Counted from the stretch's first letter, positions 1 through 9,583 are shown. The stretch is 64,000 bases of DNA from Leifsonia sp. ALI-44-B (GCF_001984125.1 NZ_MTQL01000007.1:1488001-1552000); one strand, 5' to 3'. The notes: a model not told the origin generated them from the letters alone. A program made the numbers and translations.

Positions 1-522
1 GCCGTGGTCGGCACCACGGGCGACGACTGCACGCTCGAGGCGTTCCGCACGTTCTCGGCCGGCAGCACGTGGTCGGCCAACGCCGCCGAGCTCGCCGCCG
101 CCACCTACATCGACCCCGCCGAGCCCGCGGTCGTGCAGACGCCCGCCGGCCCCGTCACGCCGCCGTGCCCCAACCCGCGTCAGGTCGTTCCGGGCACCGC
201 GAACCTCACCGTGCTGTGCACCGACCAGCTTCTGTCGCAGCAGTCGGGCGGCGCGTGGTCGAGCGCGCAGGTGCCGGGTGCGCTGGCCGCGACATCCACA
301 TCGGATGGTCTCACGGTCGTCTCGACGGGTGTGCAGGGCTGCGCGGGCCTCTCGATCGCCACGCTGCCCGCCGACCTCTCGGGTGCGCGCCTGACCCCGA
401 TCGGATGCCTCGCCGCCGAAACGTCGCCCGCCGAGGTCGCCATCTCGGAGTCGATGGGGTCGCTCTGGCTCTGGTCGAACGCCGCGAGCTACGTCTCGCC
501 CGACGGCGGAGCCACCTGGTAG
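1..522 (+). CDS. C-terminal part of a BNR/Asp-box beta-propeller-like protein (5' end outside window)
   Basis: An open frame runs from the first base to the TAG at 520-522, so this is the C-terminal ~173 residues of a longer protein. It ends in SPDGGATW, which fits the Asp-box (BNR) consensus S-x-D-x-G-x-T-W of sialidase/photosystem-stability-type propellers, and the visible segment opens with a related stretch (FSAGSTW). Repeating short beta-rich segments with spaced cysteines suggest a secreted protein. No catalytic motif is visible, so the substrate and activity cannot be stated. It is followed by a 284-bp AT-richer spacer before the polysaccharide genes and need not belong to them. The GTG at 4 is only the first start-like codon in the window, not a credible start. 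Confidence 0.6.
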   Translation, partial: AVVGTTGDDCTLEAFRTFSAGSTWSANAAELAAATYIDPAEPAVVQTPAGPVTPPCPNPRQVVPGTANLTVLCTDQLLSQQSGGAWSSAQVPGALAATSTSDGLTVVSTGVQGCAGLSIATLPADLSGARLTPIGCLAAETSPAEVAISESMGSLWLWSNAASYVSPDGGATW

Positions 523-806
523 GCGATATCACCCCATTTCGGGGCGATGAATGTGCATACATTCCGCTACGTGTCATTCCAAACGGAATATCACCTCGTG
601 CACATACTAAACTGGTTTGCACGCCATGTAACCCTTTCGGGGGTCGTCGTGAGCGCGCATGTCCCCTCTTTGGACACTTGTTGTATGACAAGCCCGTGCC
701 GAAGTATTAAAGGTGCATTAACGCGCATATCTTCAGCCATGGCGCCGGATATGGTTGGCAAACCGGTCAACGTTGACGACATCAGTACCACCACAGCGGA
801 GACGAC
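523..806. other. AT-rich intergenic region upstream of the exopolysaccharide priming gene
   Basis: These 284 bp carry no credible gene and are much richer in A/T than the flanks. They contain a short inverted repeat ATTCC-AAAC-GGAAT at 576-589 and the motif GCACATACTAAACT at 600-613. That motif recurs with one change 22 bp upstream of the acyltransferase start at 18378-18391, and its TAAACT/TAGACT part resembles a -10 box. A TTGACG-like hexamer lies near 773. This is probably the promoter/leader of the exopolysaccharide operon; the exact promoter is not resolved. Confidence 0.5.
600..613 (+). promoter_or_regulatory. Candidate -10 region motif GCACATACTAAACT
   Basis: This 14-nt word is repeated with a single A-to-G change at 18378-18391 ahead of the acyltransferase gene. 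TAAACT fits an actinobacterial -10 (TANNNT). If used here, the 5' leader of the priming transferase mRNA would be about 185 nt. No clear -35 is visible. Confidence 0.3.
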
Positions 807-2495
807 ATGATCGAGGACGTTTCGACGACAGCACGCGACCGTGCTGCGTCTGCCGCGCGGTCTGGGCCGGGCGCATCCGCGGCCTCGGGTGCGGTCGGCC
901 GCCCCGACACCCTCGACGACGCGCTCGCTTCCGCCTCCGCTTCCTCGACTTCTGGTTTCGGCGCCGCGGGCGCCGCCACCGCCGCCTCGGCTTCCGACCC
1001 CGACGGCCCCGGCCGCAGGCCCGGCCTCCCCGGCACCCTCTCGGCCGCCCGCGCCGCCGCCCGCAACTGGCGCTCGGCCTACGGTTCGCGCCTCGTCTTC
1101 AGCGACCTGCTGGTGCTCGTCTGGGTCGTCTTCGGCGTGCAGCTCGGCTACTTCGGCTACGACACCGCCAACGCCAACTTCGTGGGCGACCTGGCCGGCA
1201 CGGTCGTCAGCTACACGGCCATCTCGTTGGCCATCATCATCGGCTGGATGGTCTCGCTCACCGCTTTCGGCAGTCGCGGCTATCGAGTGGTGGGCGTGGG
1301 TGTCGCCGAGTACAAACTGATCGCCGACGCATCCGTGCGCTGGTTCGGGCTCGTGGCCATCATCGCGTTCCTGTTCAAGATCGACCTGGCCCGCGGCTAC
1401 ATCCTCATCGCTTTCCCGGTGGGCATGGTCGTGCTCATGTTCTCGCGCTGGATGTGGCGGCAGTGGCTGGGTGTGCAGCGGGCGCGCGGCGCGTATTCGT
1501 CGCAGGTGCTGCTGGTCGGCAGCGAAGAGTCCACGTCGCATATCGCTCGCGAACTGCAGCGTCAGCCGGCCGCCGGTTACCGCGTGGTGGGTGCCTGCAT
1601 CCCGTCGGGCCGGGTTGCCGACTACCTGCCCGGCACCACCATCCCCGTCTCGGGCAACGTCGATTCGGTGATGGAAGCCATGGATGCCACGGGCGCCGAC
1701 ACCCTGGTCATCACGTCGTCCGATGAGCTGTCACCCCAGAAGGTGCGCGAGCTCAGCTGGAACCTCGAGCCCGGCCGCCAACACCTCGTCGTGGCGCCCG
1801 CGCTGACCGACCTGGGTGGCCCCCGCATCCACACGCGCCCCGTCGCCGGCCTGCCCCTGATTCACGTCGAGACGCCGCGCTATGAGGGCCGTAAGCAGGT
1901 CGCGAAACGCCTCTTCGACATCCTCGCCTCCGGCATGCTGATTCTGGTGCTCTCGCCCGTGCTCGCCATCATCGCCATCACGGTGCGCCTCACGAGCCCG
2001 GGCCCGGTGCTGTTCCGCCAGCAGCGCGTGGGCATTCGCGGCAGCATGTTCTCGATGCTCAAGTTCCGCAGCATGGTCACGGATGCCGAAGCCCTCCTCC
2101 CCGCCCTGCAAGCCGAGTCGCGCGAAGCCGGCAACGAGGTGCTCTTCAAGATGAAGGACGACCCCCGCATCACGCGCATCGGCAAGGTGTTGCGCCGCTA
2201 CTCCCTCGACGAGCTGCCCCAACTCTTCAACGTCTTCGGCGGCAGCATGTCCCTCGTCGGCCCCCGACCGCCCCTCGAATCCGAGGTCTCGGCTTACGAG
2301 AAGCACGTGCACCGCCGCTTCCTCGTCAAACCCGGCATCACGGGCCTCTGGCAGGTCTCGGGCCGCTCCAACCTCTCGTGGGAAGACACCGTGCGCCTCG
2401 ACCTCTACTACGTCGAAAACTGGTCCATCACGGGCGACATCATCATCCTCTGGCGCACGTTCAAAGCGGTCGTCGGGCGAGATGGGGCTTACTAG
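807..2495 (+). CDS. Exopolysaccharide biosynthesis polyprenyl glycosylphosphotransferase (WbaP/CpsE type)
   Basis: This 562-aa membrane enzyme should start repeat-unit assembly by moving a hexose-1-phosphate from a UDP-sugar to undecaprenyl phosphate at the inner face of the membrane. The N-terminal ~85 residues are Ala/Ser-rich and disordered. Hydrophobic helices follow to about residue 220, then a Rossmann-like CoA-binding segment (LLVGSEESTSHIAREL). The C-terminal bacterial sugar transferase domain (about 365-562) carries KFRSM, the DELPQL catalytic-type motif, LVGPRP, KPGITGLWQVSGRS and LDLYYVENWS. Length and order match the WbaP/CpsE family. ATG 807 has a weak GCGGAG upstream; a long leader precedes it. 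It is the first gene of the glycosyltransferase run 807-7584. The sugar specificity is not readable from sequence. Confidence 0.93.
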   Translation: MIEDVSTTARDRAASAARSGPGASAASGAVGRPDTLDDALASASASSTSGFGAAGAATAASASDPDGPGRRPGLPGTLSAARAAARNWRSAYGSRLVFSDLLVLVWVVFGVQLGYFGYDTANANFVGDLAGTVVSYTAISLAIIIGWMVSLTAFGSRGYRVVGVGVAEYKLIADASVRWFGLVAIIAFLFKIDLARGYILIAFPVGMVVLMFSRWMWRQWLGVQRARGAYSSQVLLVGSEESTSHIARELQRQPAAGYRVVGACIPSGRVADYLPGTTIPVSGNVDSVMEAMDATGADTLVITSSDELSPQKVRELSWNLEPGRQHLVVAPALTDLGGPRIHTRPVAGLPLIHVETPRYEGRKQVAKRLFDILASGMLILVLSPVLAIIAITVRLTSPGPVLFRQQRVGIRGSMFSMLKFRSMVTDAEALLPALQAESREAGNEVLFKMKDDPRITRIGKVLRRYSLDELPQLFNVFGGSMSLVGPRPPLESEVSAYEKHVHRRFLVKPGITGLWQVSGRSNLSWEDTVRLDLYYVENWSITGDIIILWRTFKAVVGRDGAY

Positions 2496-2534
2496 AAATG
2501 CCCGCCAACCGAGAAAAATCTGAGGCCTAACTGC

Positions 2535-3656
2535 ATGTCACGCAAGTCAGTAGCGATCATCGGAACACGCGGTTACCCCAGCTATTACGGCGGCTTCGAG
2601 ACGGCCGTGCGCATGTTGGCTCCTTTCCTGGTCGACGACGGCTGGGATGTCACGGTGTACGGTCGCCCGGGCGCGGTGCGAACGGATGACCCGGCGCTCG
2701 ACAAACGCGTGAACACCGTCATGACCCGCGGAGTCGAGACAAAGTCGATCAGCACCCTCAGCTACGGCCTCACCGCTTCGGCGCACGCGCTCGTCAAGAA
2801 ACCGGATGTCGCGCTCGTGATGAATGTCGCGAACGGTTACTTCCTGCCTCTTCTGAAAGCCCGAGGGATCCCCACGGTCGTCAACGTGGACGGCATCGAG
2901 TGGGACCGCGACAAGTGGGGCCGCGCGGCGAAAGCCGTCTTCCGCGGAGGCGCCAAGATGACGGCCAAGTTCGGCTCGGAGATGGTCTACGACTCGCACG
3001 AGATCGCCCGCCGCTGGAAGGTCGATTTCAAGCGAGACGGCACGTTCATTCCCTACGGCGGAGACCTTGTCGAGGAGCTGCCGCTCGAGCCCGGCCTCAC
3101 GCATCGGGGCTACGTGCTGGTCGTGGCTCGCTTCGTTCCCGAGAACACCATCAACGAATTCATCGAAGCGGCACGCAACCTCGCCGCCGACACCCCCGTA
3201 GTCATCGTCGGATCGTCTGGCTACGGCGGGCCGATCGAGGAGGCTGTCGCAGCTCTCGCTTCGGAACACAGCAATGTTCACTGGCTGGGTCACCTCAGCG
3301 ACGACAGGCGACTGCTGAGCCTCTGGCAGCACGCCGGCGCCTACTTCCACGGCCACAGCGTCGGCGGAACTAACCCCGCCCTGGTGCAGGCGATGGCCGC
3401 CGGTGCGCCCGTCGTGGCTCGCGACACGGTCTACAACCGCGAAGTACTGGGCGGCGCCGGCTTGCTGACCGCCCCGAACCCGCGGGCGATCGAGCAGGCT
3501 TTGCGCTCCTTCATGTCGGGCAACGTGGACCTCGAGGCGCAAAGCGCTCTGAGTATTGCTCGGGCCGAGGACGTCTACTCGTGGAGGGGCGTGTGCCAGA
3601 AATACAGCGATCTGCTCGACTCCGCCATGCAGTTGCGACGGGGTGGCCGCCGTTGA
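2535..3656 (+). CDS. DUF1972-type glycosyltransferase family 4 (rhamnosyltransferase-like)
   Basis: The protein is a 373-aa GT-B enzyme that probably adds the second sugar of the polysaccharide repeat unit in the cytoplasm. The N-terminus (VAIIGTRGYPSYYGGFET) is the hallmark of the DUF1972 family, whose members include Cps2T/CpsF-like beta-1,4-rhamnosyltransferases. VNVDGIEWDRDKW is also typical. The C-terminal nucleotide-sugar half has the GT4 pattern GHLSDDRRLLSLWQHAGAY followed by GGTNPALVQAMAAG. It lies 39 bp after the priming transferase and overlaps the next gene by 4 bp (TTGA), so the two are translationally coupled. The acceptor and donor are inferred from family and position only. 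Confidence 0.88.
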   Translation: MSRKSVAIIGTRGYPSYYGGFETAVRMLAPFLVDDGWDVTVYGRPGAVRTDDPALDKRVNTVMTRGVETKSISTLSYGLTASAHALVKKPDVALVMNVANGYFLPLLKARGIPTVVNVDGIEWDRDKWGRAAKAVFRGGAKMTAKFGSEMVYDSHEIARRWKVDFKRDGTFIPYGGDLVEELPLEPGLTHRGYVLVVARFVPENTINEFIEAARNLAADTPVVIVGSSGYGGPIEEAVAALASEHSNVHWLGHLSDDRRLLSLWQHAGAYFHGHSVGGTNPALVQAMAAGAPVVARDTVYNREVLGGAGLLTAPNPRAIEQALRSFMSGNVDLEAQSALSIARAEDVYSWRGVCQKYSDLLDSAMQLRRGGRR

Positions 3657-4729
3657 GCGGTGAGGCGCCGCTACTCCGGGTCTTTCCCGAGTTGCGTGCC
3701 GCGCATGTCGAGCGCGCCGAGGACATGCTGCCGGGCACGACGCTGTACTTCACGCAAAAGTACGACCTGGGGGACACGCCATCCGGGCACGAATTCGTTC
3801 AAGTCAGCCTTCCACAGGCGATCGTGAAGGTTGCTCGCAGTCCCGCGCAGAAGCTCGAGCTTCCCGAGCCGTTGTGGCTGCGGTATTACCCCGGGAACTT
3901 CGTTCTCGGTATCACGTGGAGAGTATCCGGCCTCCTGCGGGGTCGACGACGTTCCGCCTCCGCCTACAGCATCGAGAACAACGACGTCGATGCGCTCTTG
4001 TTCTCGGGCCGCAGCGTTCCGACTCTCGTTCGCAAGATTGCCCTTGCCGCATTCGGTCTCACCGCTCGCGCCGTCTATGGGCGCCTCGCCTACGGAAGCG
4101 ACGGCGCGCGTGAGACCTACGAGTCCATCCCGTTCCTTCGTGGCGTCACGAGTCGCACGTTCCTCGAGCTTCCCGCTCCGCGTTCGACCGTCAGCGACGA
4201 AGCCCAGCCCGGGCGGGCGGTCTTCGTCGGCCGACTCGAAGAACGAAAAGGCGTCGAGCGGCTGATGGATGCCTGGCCCGCCGTCGAAGAGGCTGTGCCC
4301 GGCGCTGTCCTCGAAATCGTCGGCGACGGCCCGCTCAGCGATGAGGTCAGCGACTGGTGTCGGCAGAACGAACGTCAACGCGTCGCCTCGGGCGCACTGG
4401 ATCACGCGACGGTGCTTCGCCGACTAGAAGTCGCCTCGGTCCTCGTAGCGCCGTCTCAGCGGGATGGCCGCTGGCGGGAGCAGATCGGGTTGCCCATCTC
4501 CGAAGCCTTGAGCACCGGGCTCACGATCGTGACAACGTCTGAGACGGGCCTCGCGGACTGGTTGCGCTCGACGGGGCACCACGTGGTCTCGGCCGATGCC
4601 CGCGACCACGATGCACTCAGCGGCGCCCTTATCCGAGCGATCGAGCGTCCCCTTGACCGGGCATCAGTCCTCGAATCTTTGCCATCCACTCTGGGGCGAA
4701 TCGAGGCGGACGCGTGGCTCAATTCATGA
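3653..4729 (+). CDS. Glycosyltransferase family 4 (group 1)
   Basis: This 358-aa GT-B enzyme has a clear donor-binding half: VFVGRLEERKGVERLMDAW, VLEIVGDGPL and a late PISEALSTGLTIVTTSETG segment equivalent to the E-x7-E region of GT4 enzymes. I chose the TTG at 3653 because it forms a TTGA overlap with the preceding stop and gives MSGEAPLLRVFPEL. A longer reading starting at 3581 would run 76 bp into the upstream gene and its extra residues look non-coding. The role is inferred as an exopolysaccharide repeat-unit glycosyltransferase; the sugar is unknown. Confidence 0.82.
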   Translation: MSGEAPLLRVFPELRAAHVERAEDMLPGTTLYFTQKYDLGDTPSGHEFVQVSLPQAIVKVARSPAQKLELPEPLWLRYYPGNFVLGITWRVSGLLRGRRRSASAYSIENNDVDALLFSGRSVPTLVRKIALAAFGLTARAVYGRLAYGSDGARETYESIPFLRGVTSRTFLELPAPRSTVSDEAQPGRAVFVGRLEERKGVERLMDAWPAVEEAVPGAVLEIVGDGPLSDEVSDWCRQNERQRVASGALDHATVLRRLEVASVLVAPSQRDGRWREQIGLPISEALSTGLTIVTTSETGLADWLRSTGHHVVSADARDHDALSGALIRAIERPLDRASVLESLPSTLGRIEADAWLNS

Positions 4730-4777
4730 CTTCGTCGTCGAATGGTCCATCGCCAACCGGTAGCAAGGAGAGCAACC

Positions 4778-6604
4778 ATGGTTCTATCGAACGCTGAGGC
4801 GATCGTCGTTCACTACCGCAGCTACGAAACCGTCGCTGAAACCGTGAGTGCCCTCCTCGCCGAGGGGTTCACGACGGACACGTTGACGGTTGTCGACACC
4901 AGTGAAGAGCCCGCGCGCCGGCAAGAGCTCGCCGAGATGCTGCCGAGCGGCACCTCCGTCCTGTTCACCTCGAACGGTGGATATGGAGCAGCGATCAATC
5001 ACGCGCTCGATCACCTGAAGCGGGTGCGCGCCGAACTACCGGCCTACACCCTGGTCGCCACGCACGAGGTGATGCCGGCGGCGGGCGATATCCAACGCCT
5101 CATCGACGCTCTCGAAAACGAGCCCAGCGCTGCGGCCGCGGGTCCCACGCTCGTAACGGGGGATGATGGCGCGCAGATCTGGTCGGAAGGTGGAACCTTC
5201 AGCGGGCGCTTCTCGCTTCCAGCCCACGAATCGTTCGGCGAATATCGCGCACCCACGATGGATGGCCAGCCGCAGTCCCGCGAATGGCTCGACGGCGCGT
5301 TCGTCCTCTACCGCTCGGTCCCTTTGGATGAACTACGGTTCGACGAGAGTTTCTTCCTCTATATGGAAGAGACCGACCTGCACCTCCGGCTGAAGCGAGC
5401 CGGGCATGGGCTGTTGTGGGTGCCCGGAACATCCGTCTGGCAGAGCTCCGGGGGAGTGCCGCCGTTCTACTTCGCGAGAAACCTTCGTTTGCTCTTCCAG
5501 AAGCACCCCGAGCGGTTCACCTCGAAGATCGCGGTTCCCGCTGCCGTCGCGCGTCGAGCGCTGTCGTTGGGCCTGAAAAAGCGCGACGTGAACGGGATCG
5601 TGCAATTGGTGCGGGGTTTGAATGCCCGAGTCGCAAGCCCCGAAGCTGAACCACACGTCATCGTGCTCAACCCGCTCGGCGGCACCCTCCTCCACTACGA
5701 GGAAGCGCTTGCGAGTGTCCTGCGAGCCGGCGGCGCGCGGGTGGAACGGCTGCGCGTCTTCGAGCCGTCCGCGGGTGGCGGCAGCAAGCTCGACTGGGTG
5801 CGCAATTACATCCGCGCGCTCGTGTCCGCGCGCAGGCGCAGCGCTGCCGCAACGAACGTCGTCGTGTTGTGGCCGGTGCTCGGCTACCTCGATGTGATCC
5901 TCATCAGAGCGATCGCTGGGTCGCGAAGCCGACTCATCATGCATGACCCCGAGCCCCTCGTGCACGCGGTCGGCTATGACCGCATGAGCCGAGGCCTCGC
6001 CGGGTTGTTTGCGCGGTCCTTCACCCTGGTCTCTCACAGCTCGGCCGCGTCATCGGCAATCGAAGCGAGTGGCTGGCACGGGTCGGTCGAGACCCTTCCG
6101 CATCCGATCTTCGACCCCACGCCGGCGGCTCGCCGAGCCGGAGGCAAACCGATCGTGAGTGTCCTCGGTCAGTACAAGAAGGATCGCGACCTCGCCGCCC
6201 TCGAAGAGATCGCTGAGGGGATGGCAGGTGAGGCCGAACTCAACATCCATGGCCGCGGCTGGCCGGACGTTCCCGGGTGGCGGGTGGACGCTCGCTTCAT
6301 CTCGGAGAAAGAGATGGATGATGTCATCGCTGAGAGCGCTGCCGTCGTGATTCCCTACAAAAGGTTCTTCCAGAGCGGTGTCGCGTTCAGGGCGCTCGAG
6401 AGTGCTGTGCCCGTCGTGGGCGTGAACGGAAGCTCGCTGGACGACCTTTTCGGCAGCGATTCGGGTTTGCTGGTGTCGCCGGGCCAGAAATGGAGTGATG
6501 CCGTGCAGGTAGCGATTCGATCGGGAAGGTCGCAGGCGGAGGCCGCCGCTCGATCCTGGCGCGCGCGGTGCGTCGAGGCGTGGCGAAAGGGGCTCGCATC
6601 GTGA
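4778..6604 (+). CDS. Two-domain glycosyltransferase (GT2 fused to a GT-B module)
   Basis: The 608-aa protein joins two transferase modules. Residues ~1-230 are a GT2 (GT-A) domain beginning EAIVVHYRSYETVAETV, with a late EETDLHLRLKRAG acceptor/catalytic motif typical of rhamnosyltransferase-like GT2 enzymes. Residues ~290-608 form a GT-B-like module with VSVLGQYKKDRDL, LNIHGRGWPDVPGW and a terminal PYKRFFQSGVAFRALES segment. ATG 4778 is preferred over 4742 because AAGGAG lies at 4765-4770. The stop overlaps the next start (GTGA). Such fusions usually add two consecutive sugars. Which linkages are made is unknown. Confidence 0.85.
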   Translation: MVLSNAEAIVVHYRSYETVAETVSALLAEGFTTDTLTVVDTSEEPARRQELAEMLPSGTSVLFTSNGGYGAAINHALDHLKRVRAELPAYTLVATHEVMPAAGDIQRLIDALENEPSAAAAGPTLVTGDDGAQIWSEGGTFSGRFSLPAHESFGEYRAPTMDGQPQSREWLDGAFVLYRSVPLDELRFDESFFLYMEETDLHLRLKRAGHGLLWVPGTSVWQSSGGVPPFYFARNLRLLFQKHPERFTSKIAVPAAVARRALSLGLKKRDVNGIVQLVRGLNARVASPEAEPHVIVLNPLGGTLLHYEEALASVLRAGGARVERLRVFEPSAGGGSKLDWVRNYIRALVSARRRSAAATNVVVLWPVLGYLDVILIRAIAGSRSRLIMHDPEPLVHAVGYDRMSRGLAGLFARSFTLVSHSSAASSAIEASGWHGSVETLPHPIFDPTPAARRAGGKPIVSVLGQYKKDRDLAALEEIAEGMAGEAELNIHGRGWPDVPGWRVDARFISEKEMDDVIAESAAVVIPYKRFFQSGVAFRALESAVPVVGVNGSSLDDLFGSDSGLLVSPGQKWSDAVQVAIRSGRSQAEAAARSWRARCVEAWRKGLAS

Positions 6605-7584
6605 CGAAGCGCGGTCTCACTCTTGTCGTTCTGGGCCGGGCCACCGAATCAAAGGAGCGCGCCTGGCGCGAAGGTCTCGGACTAGTCCGGACGGTTCGTT
6701 TGACCGGCGCGGCGCCCAGCGGCTCGCGATTCGGCTCACGCGCTCTCGGTCTCGGGCTCGACTCCGCTCTCGTCGCTCTGAAGGCGCTCGCCGTGGGAGC
6801 ACGGAGCCCGTTTCTCGCTACGAACCCCTGGATAGCCGTCGCGCTGAAGGCGACTCTCCGACGACGCGTGGCTGTCACGGGAATCTATGCGGTCGCCGGC
6901 TCCCGCAGCTTCAAGATGCTGCGCCTCGTTCTCCGAGACTCGCCCGTCGTCACCACCGTCAGGGTCGAAGCCGAAGCCTGGACGGCGGCGGGGGGACGCG
7001 CCGTCCCCGTGGTCTACGGCAACACATTCGGATATCCCGAGTCTCGCGATCGCGGAGACGGCGTGCTCCACATCTTCGTTGGCGGGTCCTCGGATCGCGA
7101 CACGGTCGCCATCGATCAGCTCGAACGAGAAGTCCGATCGAGCTCGGCGCCCGTCGTCTTGACGGTCGTGGGCAACGAAGACCCATCCTCCTGGTCGGAA
7201 GGCGATCGGCGCATCGAACACACCGGCCGCGTGAGCCCGGACCGTTTCGGCGCCCTCCTGAGCGAGGCCGACGTGGTGTTCCTTCCGCTCGTGCCGTCGG
7301 ACCGCGCCGCCGGACACATGGTTACGGTCGGGGCCCTGGAATCCGGGCTGCGCGTTCTCACGTCGGACACCATCGGTATGACCGGATATGTGGACGGCAC
7401 ATACGTGCGCCCGCTGGTGGCCGGCGAAAGCGTGCTCGCACAGCTCGAGGCCCTCGCGGATCGGACCGACGAGGGTCGCGCAGAGACGCGCGCCTTCTGG
7501 CGAGAGACCTTCAGTGTGGATGCTTACGTGGCCCGAGTGCGCGCGGCACTGCGGGCGCTGTCGGCTCCGAAACAAGATGCCTGA
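6601..7584 (+). CDS. Glycosyltransferase-like protein (GT-B fold)
   Basis: The 327-aa protein starts at GTG 6601 in a GTGA overlap with the previous gene; the upstream ATG at 6568 lies inside that gene and is less likely. The C-terminal half looks like the donor site of a group-1 transferase (VLTVVGNEDPSSWSEGDRRI, then SPDRFGALLSEADVVFLPL, then LESGLRVLTSDTIGMTGYV). The N-terminal half is diverged. It is the last of four contiguous, mostly overlapping glycosyltransferase genes and probably completes the repeat unit. The family assignment is by pattern rather than by a diagnostic motif. Confidence 0.72.
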   Translation: MTKRGLTLVVLGRATESKERAWREGLGLVRTVRLTGAAPSGSRFGSRALGLGLDSALVALKALAVGARSPFLATNPWIAVALKATLRRRVAVTGIYAVAGSRSFKMLRLVLRDSPVVTTVRVEAEAWTAAGGRAVPVVYGNTFGYPESRDRGDGVLHIFVGGSSDRDTVAIDQLEREVRSSSAPVVLTVVGNEDPSSWSEGDRRIEHTGRVSPDRFGALLSEADVVFLPLVPSDRAAGHMVTVGALESGLRVLTSDTIGMTGYVDGTYVRPLVAGESVLAQLEALADRTDEGRAETRAFWRETFSVDAYVARVRAALRALSAPKQDA

Positions 7585-7673
7585 ATATACTGACGACGCT
7601 TACACGTTGCACGGGTGACTTCTGATGTCGCCGCTTGCGTGTCTAGCGAGGATCGAAAAGACGGGGCGCATTC

Positions 7674-9515
7674 ATGACGGCAGCGAGCCACGAAACACCG
7701 ACAGCTCGGAGAAACGTCCGCCGACGGTCGCGCAGGTCCGCGGGCTCCAAGCGCCGTCGCACCGTGCTGATCGTGATCGGTGTCGTGCTGCTGGTGTTGC
7801 TCGCCGCAGCTGCCTGGGTGGGCATCCGCGCTCTCCTCGTCAAGCAAGATCTCGAGCAGGTCGTGCCTCTCACGTCGAGCCTCAAGCAGGCGGTCACCGA
7901 GCAGGACCAAGCAGCCGTTGCACGGGACTCGTCTGAGCTGTCATCCCGAGCCTCGTCGGCTGCATCGCTCTCTGGCGACCCGATCTGGAGAGCCGCCGAA
8001 GTCATTCCCTTCATCGGCCCGAACCTCACGGCGGTCCGCGAAATCGCCCAGGTCGCCGATGACCTCGCCAGCAAAGCCGTGGCACCGCTGGCCCGCATCG
8101 CGACCGAGGTGAAAGCCGAGGACTTCAAGCCGCAGAACGGCGCTATTGATGTCGCGCCTCTCGAAGCCGCTCGCGTCCCCGTCAGCGGGGCGCAGGTGGC
8201 CCTAACGAACGCTCAGAAGTCTGTCGCCGCTATCGACACCAGCGGCACGATCGGACAAGTCACGTCTGCCGTCGACCAGATCGAAGGCGAACTGGATGCC
8301 CTGGTCCCGACGGTCACGGCGCTCGACAACGCCGTCCAGCTGCTGCCTTCCATGCTCGGCGCCGAAGGTCCGAAGCAATACCTGCTCCTCATTCAGAACC
8401 CCGCAGAACTCCGCTCCGGCGGTGGAATTCCGGGTGCTCTGGCGCTTCTGAAGACGGATGGCGGCAAGCTCACGCTGGAGCAGCAAGCATCGTCGGCCGA
8501 CTTCCCCCGCTTCCAACAGCCGATCTTGCCGCTTCCCGCGGAAACGCAGGGGCTCTATGGATCGATCGTCGGCGAATACATCCAGAACGTCACGCTCACC
8601 CCGAAATTCTCGCTCTCGGGCGAGCTGGCGCAGGCGATGTGGCAGCAGCGGTACGGCACGACCGTCGATGGTGTCATCTCGGTAGACCCCGTCACTCTGA
8701 GCTATCTCTTGGGCGCCACGGGTCCGGTCGGCCTCGTGACCGGCGACCAGTTGACTCAGGAGAACGCGGTGAGCCTGCTCCTCAGCGAGGTCTACGCGCG
8801 CTATCCGTTGCCGGCTCAGCAGGACCTCTTCTTCGCCGCGGCGGCCAAAGCCGTCTTCGACAAGGTGTCGGCCGGCGACATCGACCCCATCAAGCTCGTC
8901 GACGCACTGACGCGCGCGGGTTCGGAGCGCCGGATCATGGTGTGGAACGCCGACGAGCAGTCGCGGGATGTGCTCGCCGGAACGACGCTGGCGGGGGACC
9001 TGCCCGCTTACAGCGACGAGCGAACCGGACTCGGCCTGTACTTCAACGACGGCACCGGCGCCAAGATGGACTACTACCTGACCGCGGACACCCAGGTCGG
9101 CTCCCTCGTGTGCCGCCAGGACGGCAAGCCCTATCAGGTCGTGCAGGTCACTGTGAAGAACAACGCTCCCGCCGACGCCGGCACGTCGCTGCCGGAATAT
9201 GTCACGGCGGGTGGCGCTTACGGCGTGTCGCCCGGCAGTGTGAAGACGTTCGTGTCAGCGTATGGTTCACCTGGCCTGGTGAACCTCGGCGTTATGCGAG
9301 ACGGAGCCTCGGTTTCGGCGCTGTCGACGTCGGATGACGGGTATGGCGTCACACAGATTCCCGTTCAGCTAGCGCCTGGGGAATCGACTACTTTGACCTT
9401 CGGATATCTTGCGCCGAGAAGCCAGTCGACCATCGGAGAGTTCCAGAGAACGCCGATTGTTAACATGAATGAAACCTCAGAGTTGTCACTGTCCTGTGAA
9501 TCTGCTCTATGGTAG
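7674..9515 (+). CDS. DUF4012 domain-containing membrane protein
   Basis: The 613-aa protein has a very basic N-terminus (many Arg at residues ~11-28), one transmembrane helix (TVLIVIGVVLLVLLAAAAWVG) and a large extracytoplasmic region. Recognisable DUF4012 segments include GPKQYLLLIQNPAELRSGGG and the middle part around TVDGVISVDPVTLSYLLGA. DUF4012 proteins occur often in actinobacterial exopolysaccharide loci, but no molecular function is established. The topology (short cytoplasmic tail, large outer domain) suggests a role at the cell envelope, such as polymer export or anchoring. That is inference. It lies 89 bp after the glycosyltransferases and 68 bp before a surface-anchored protein. 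Confidence 0.85.
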   Translation: MTAASHETPTARRNVRRRSRRSAGSKRRRTVLIVIGVVLLVLLAAAAWVGIRALLVKQDLEQVVPLTSSLKQAVTEQDQAAVARDSSELSSRASSAASLSGDPIWRAAEVIPFIGPNLTAVREIAQVADDLASKAVAPLARIATEVKAEDFKPQNGAIDVAPLEAARVPVSGAQVALTNAQKSVAAIDTSGTIGQVTSAVDQIEGELDALVPTVTALDNAVQLLPSMLGAEGPKQYLLLIQNPAELRSGGGIPGALALLKTDGGKLTLEQQASSADFPRFQQPILPLPAETQGLYGSIVGEYIQNVTLTPKFSLSGELAQAMWQQRYGTTVDGVISVDPVTLSYLLGATGPVGLVTGDQLTQENAVSLLLSEVYARYPLPAQQDLFFAAAAKAVFDKVSAGDIDPIKLVDALTRAGSERRIMVWNADEQSRDVLAGTTLAGDLPAYSDERTGLGLYFNDGTGAKMDYYLTADTQVGSLVCRQDGKPYQVVQVTVKNNAPADAGTSLPEYVTAGGAYGVSPGSVKTFVSAYGSPGLVNLGVMRDGASVSALSTSDDGYGVTQIPVQLAPGESTTLTFGYLAPRSQSTIGEFQRTPIVNMNETSELSLSCESALW

Positions 9516-9583
9516 AGACTGTCTACTCAGGAAAAGGTGGCCACACCTCTCCTTCCATAATCCAATTCGGGGGTTACATCCAC

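Noticed and set aside
591-1541. 316-aa open frame on the minus strand over the priming transferase
   Set aside because: Low-complexity His/Asp/Gly composition typical of antisense high-GC sequence; the plus-strand frame has clear family motifs.
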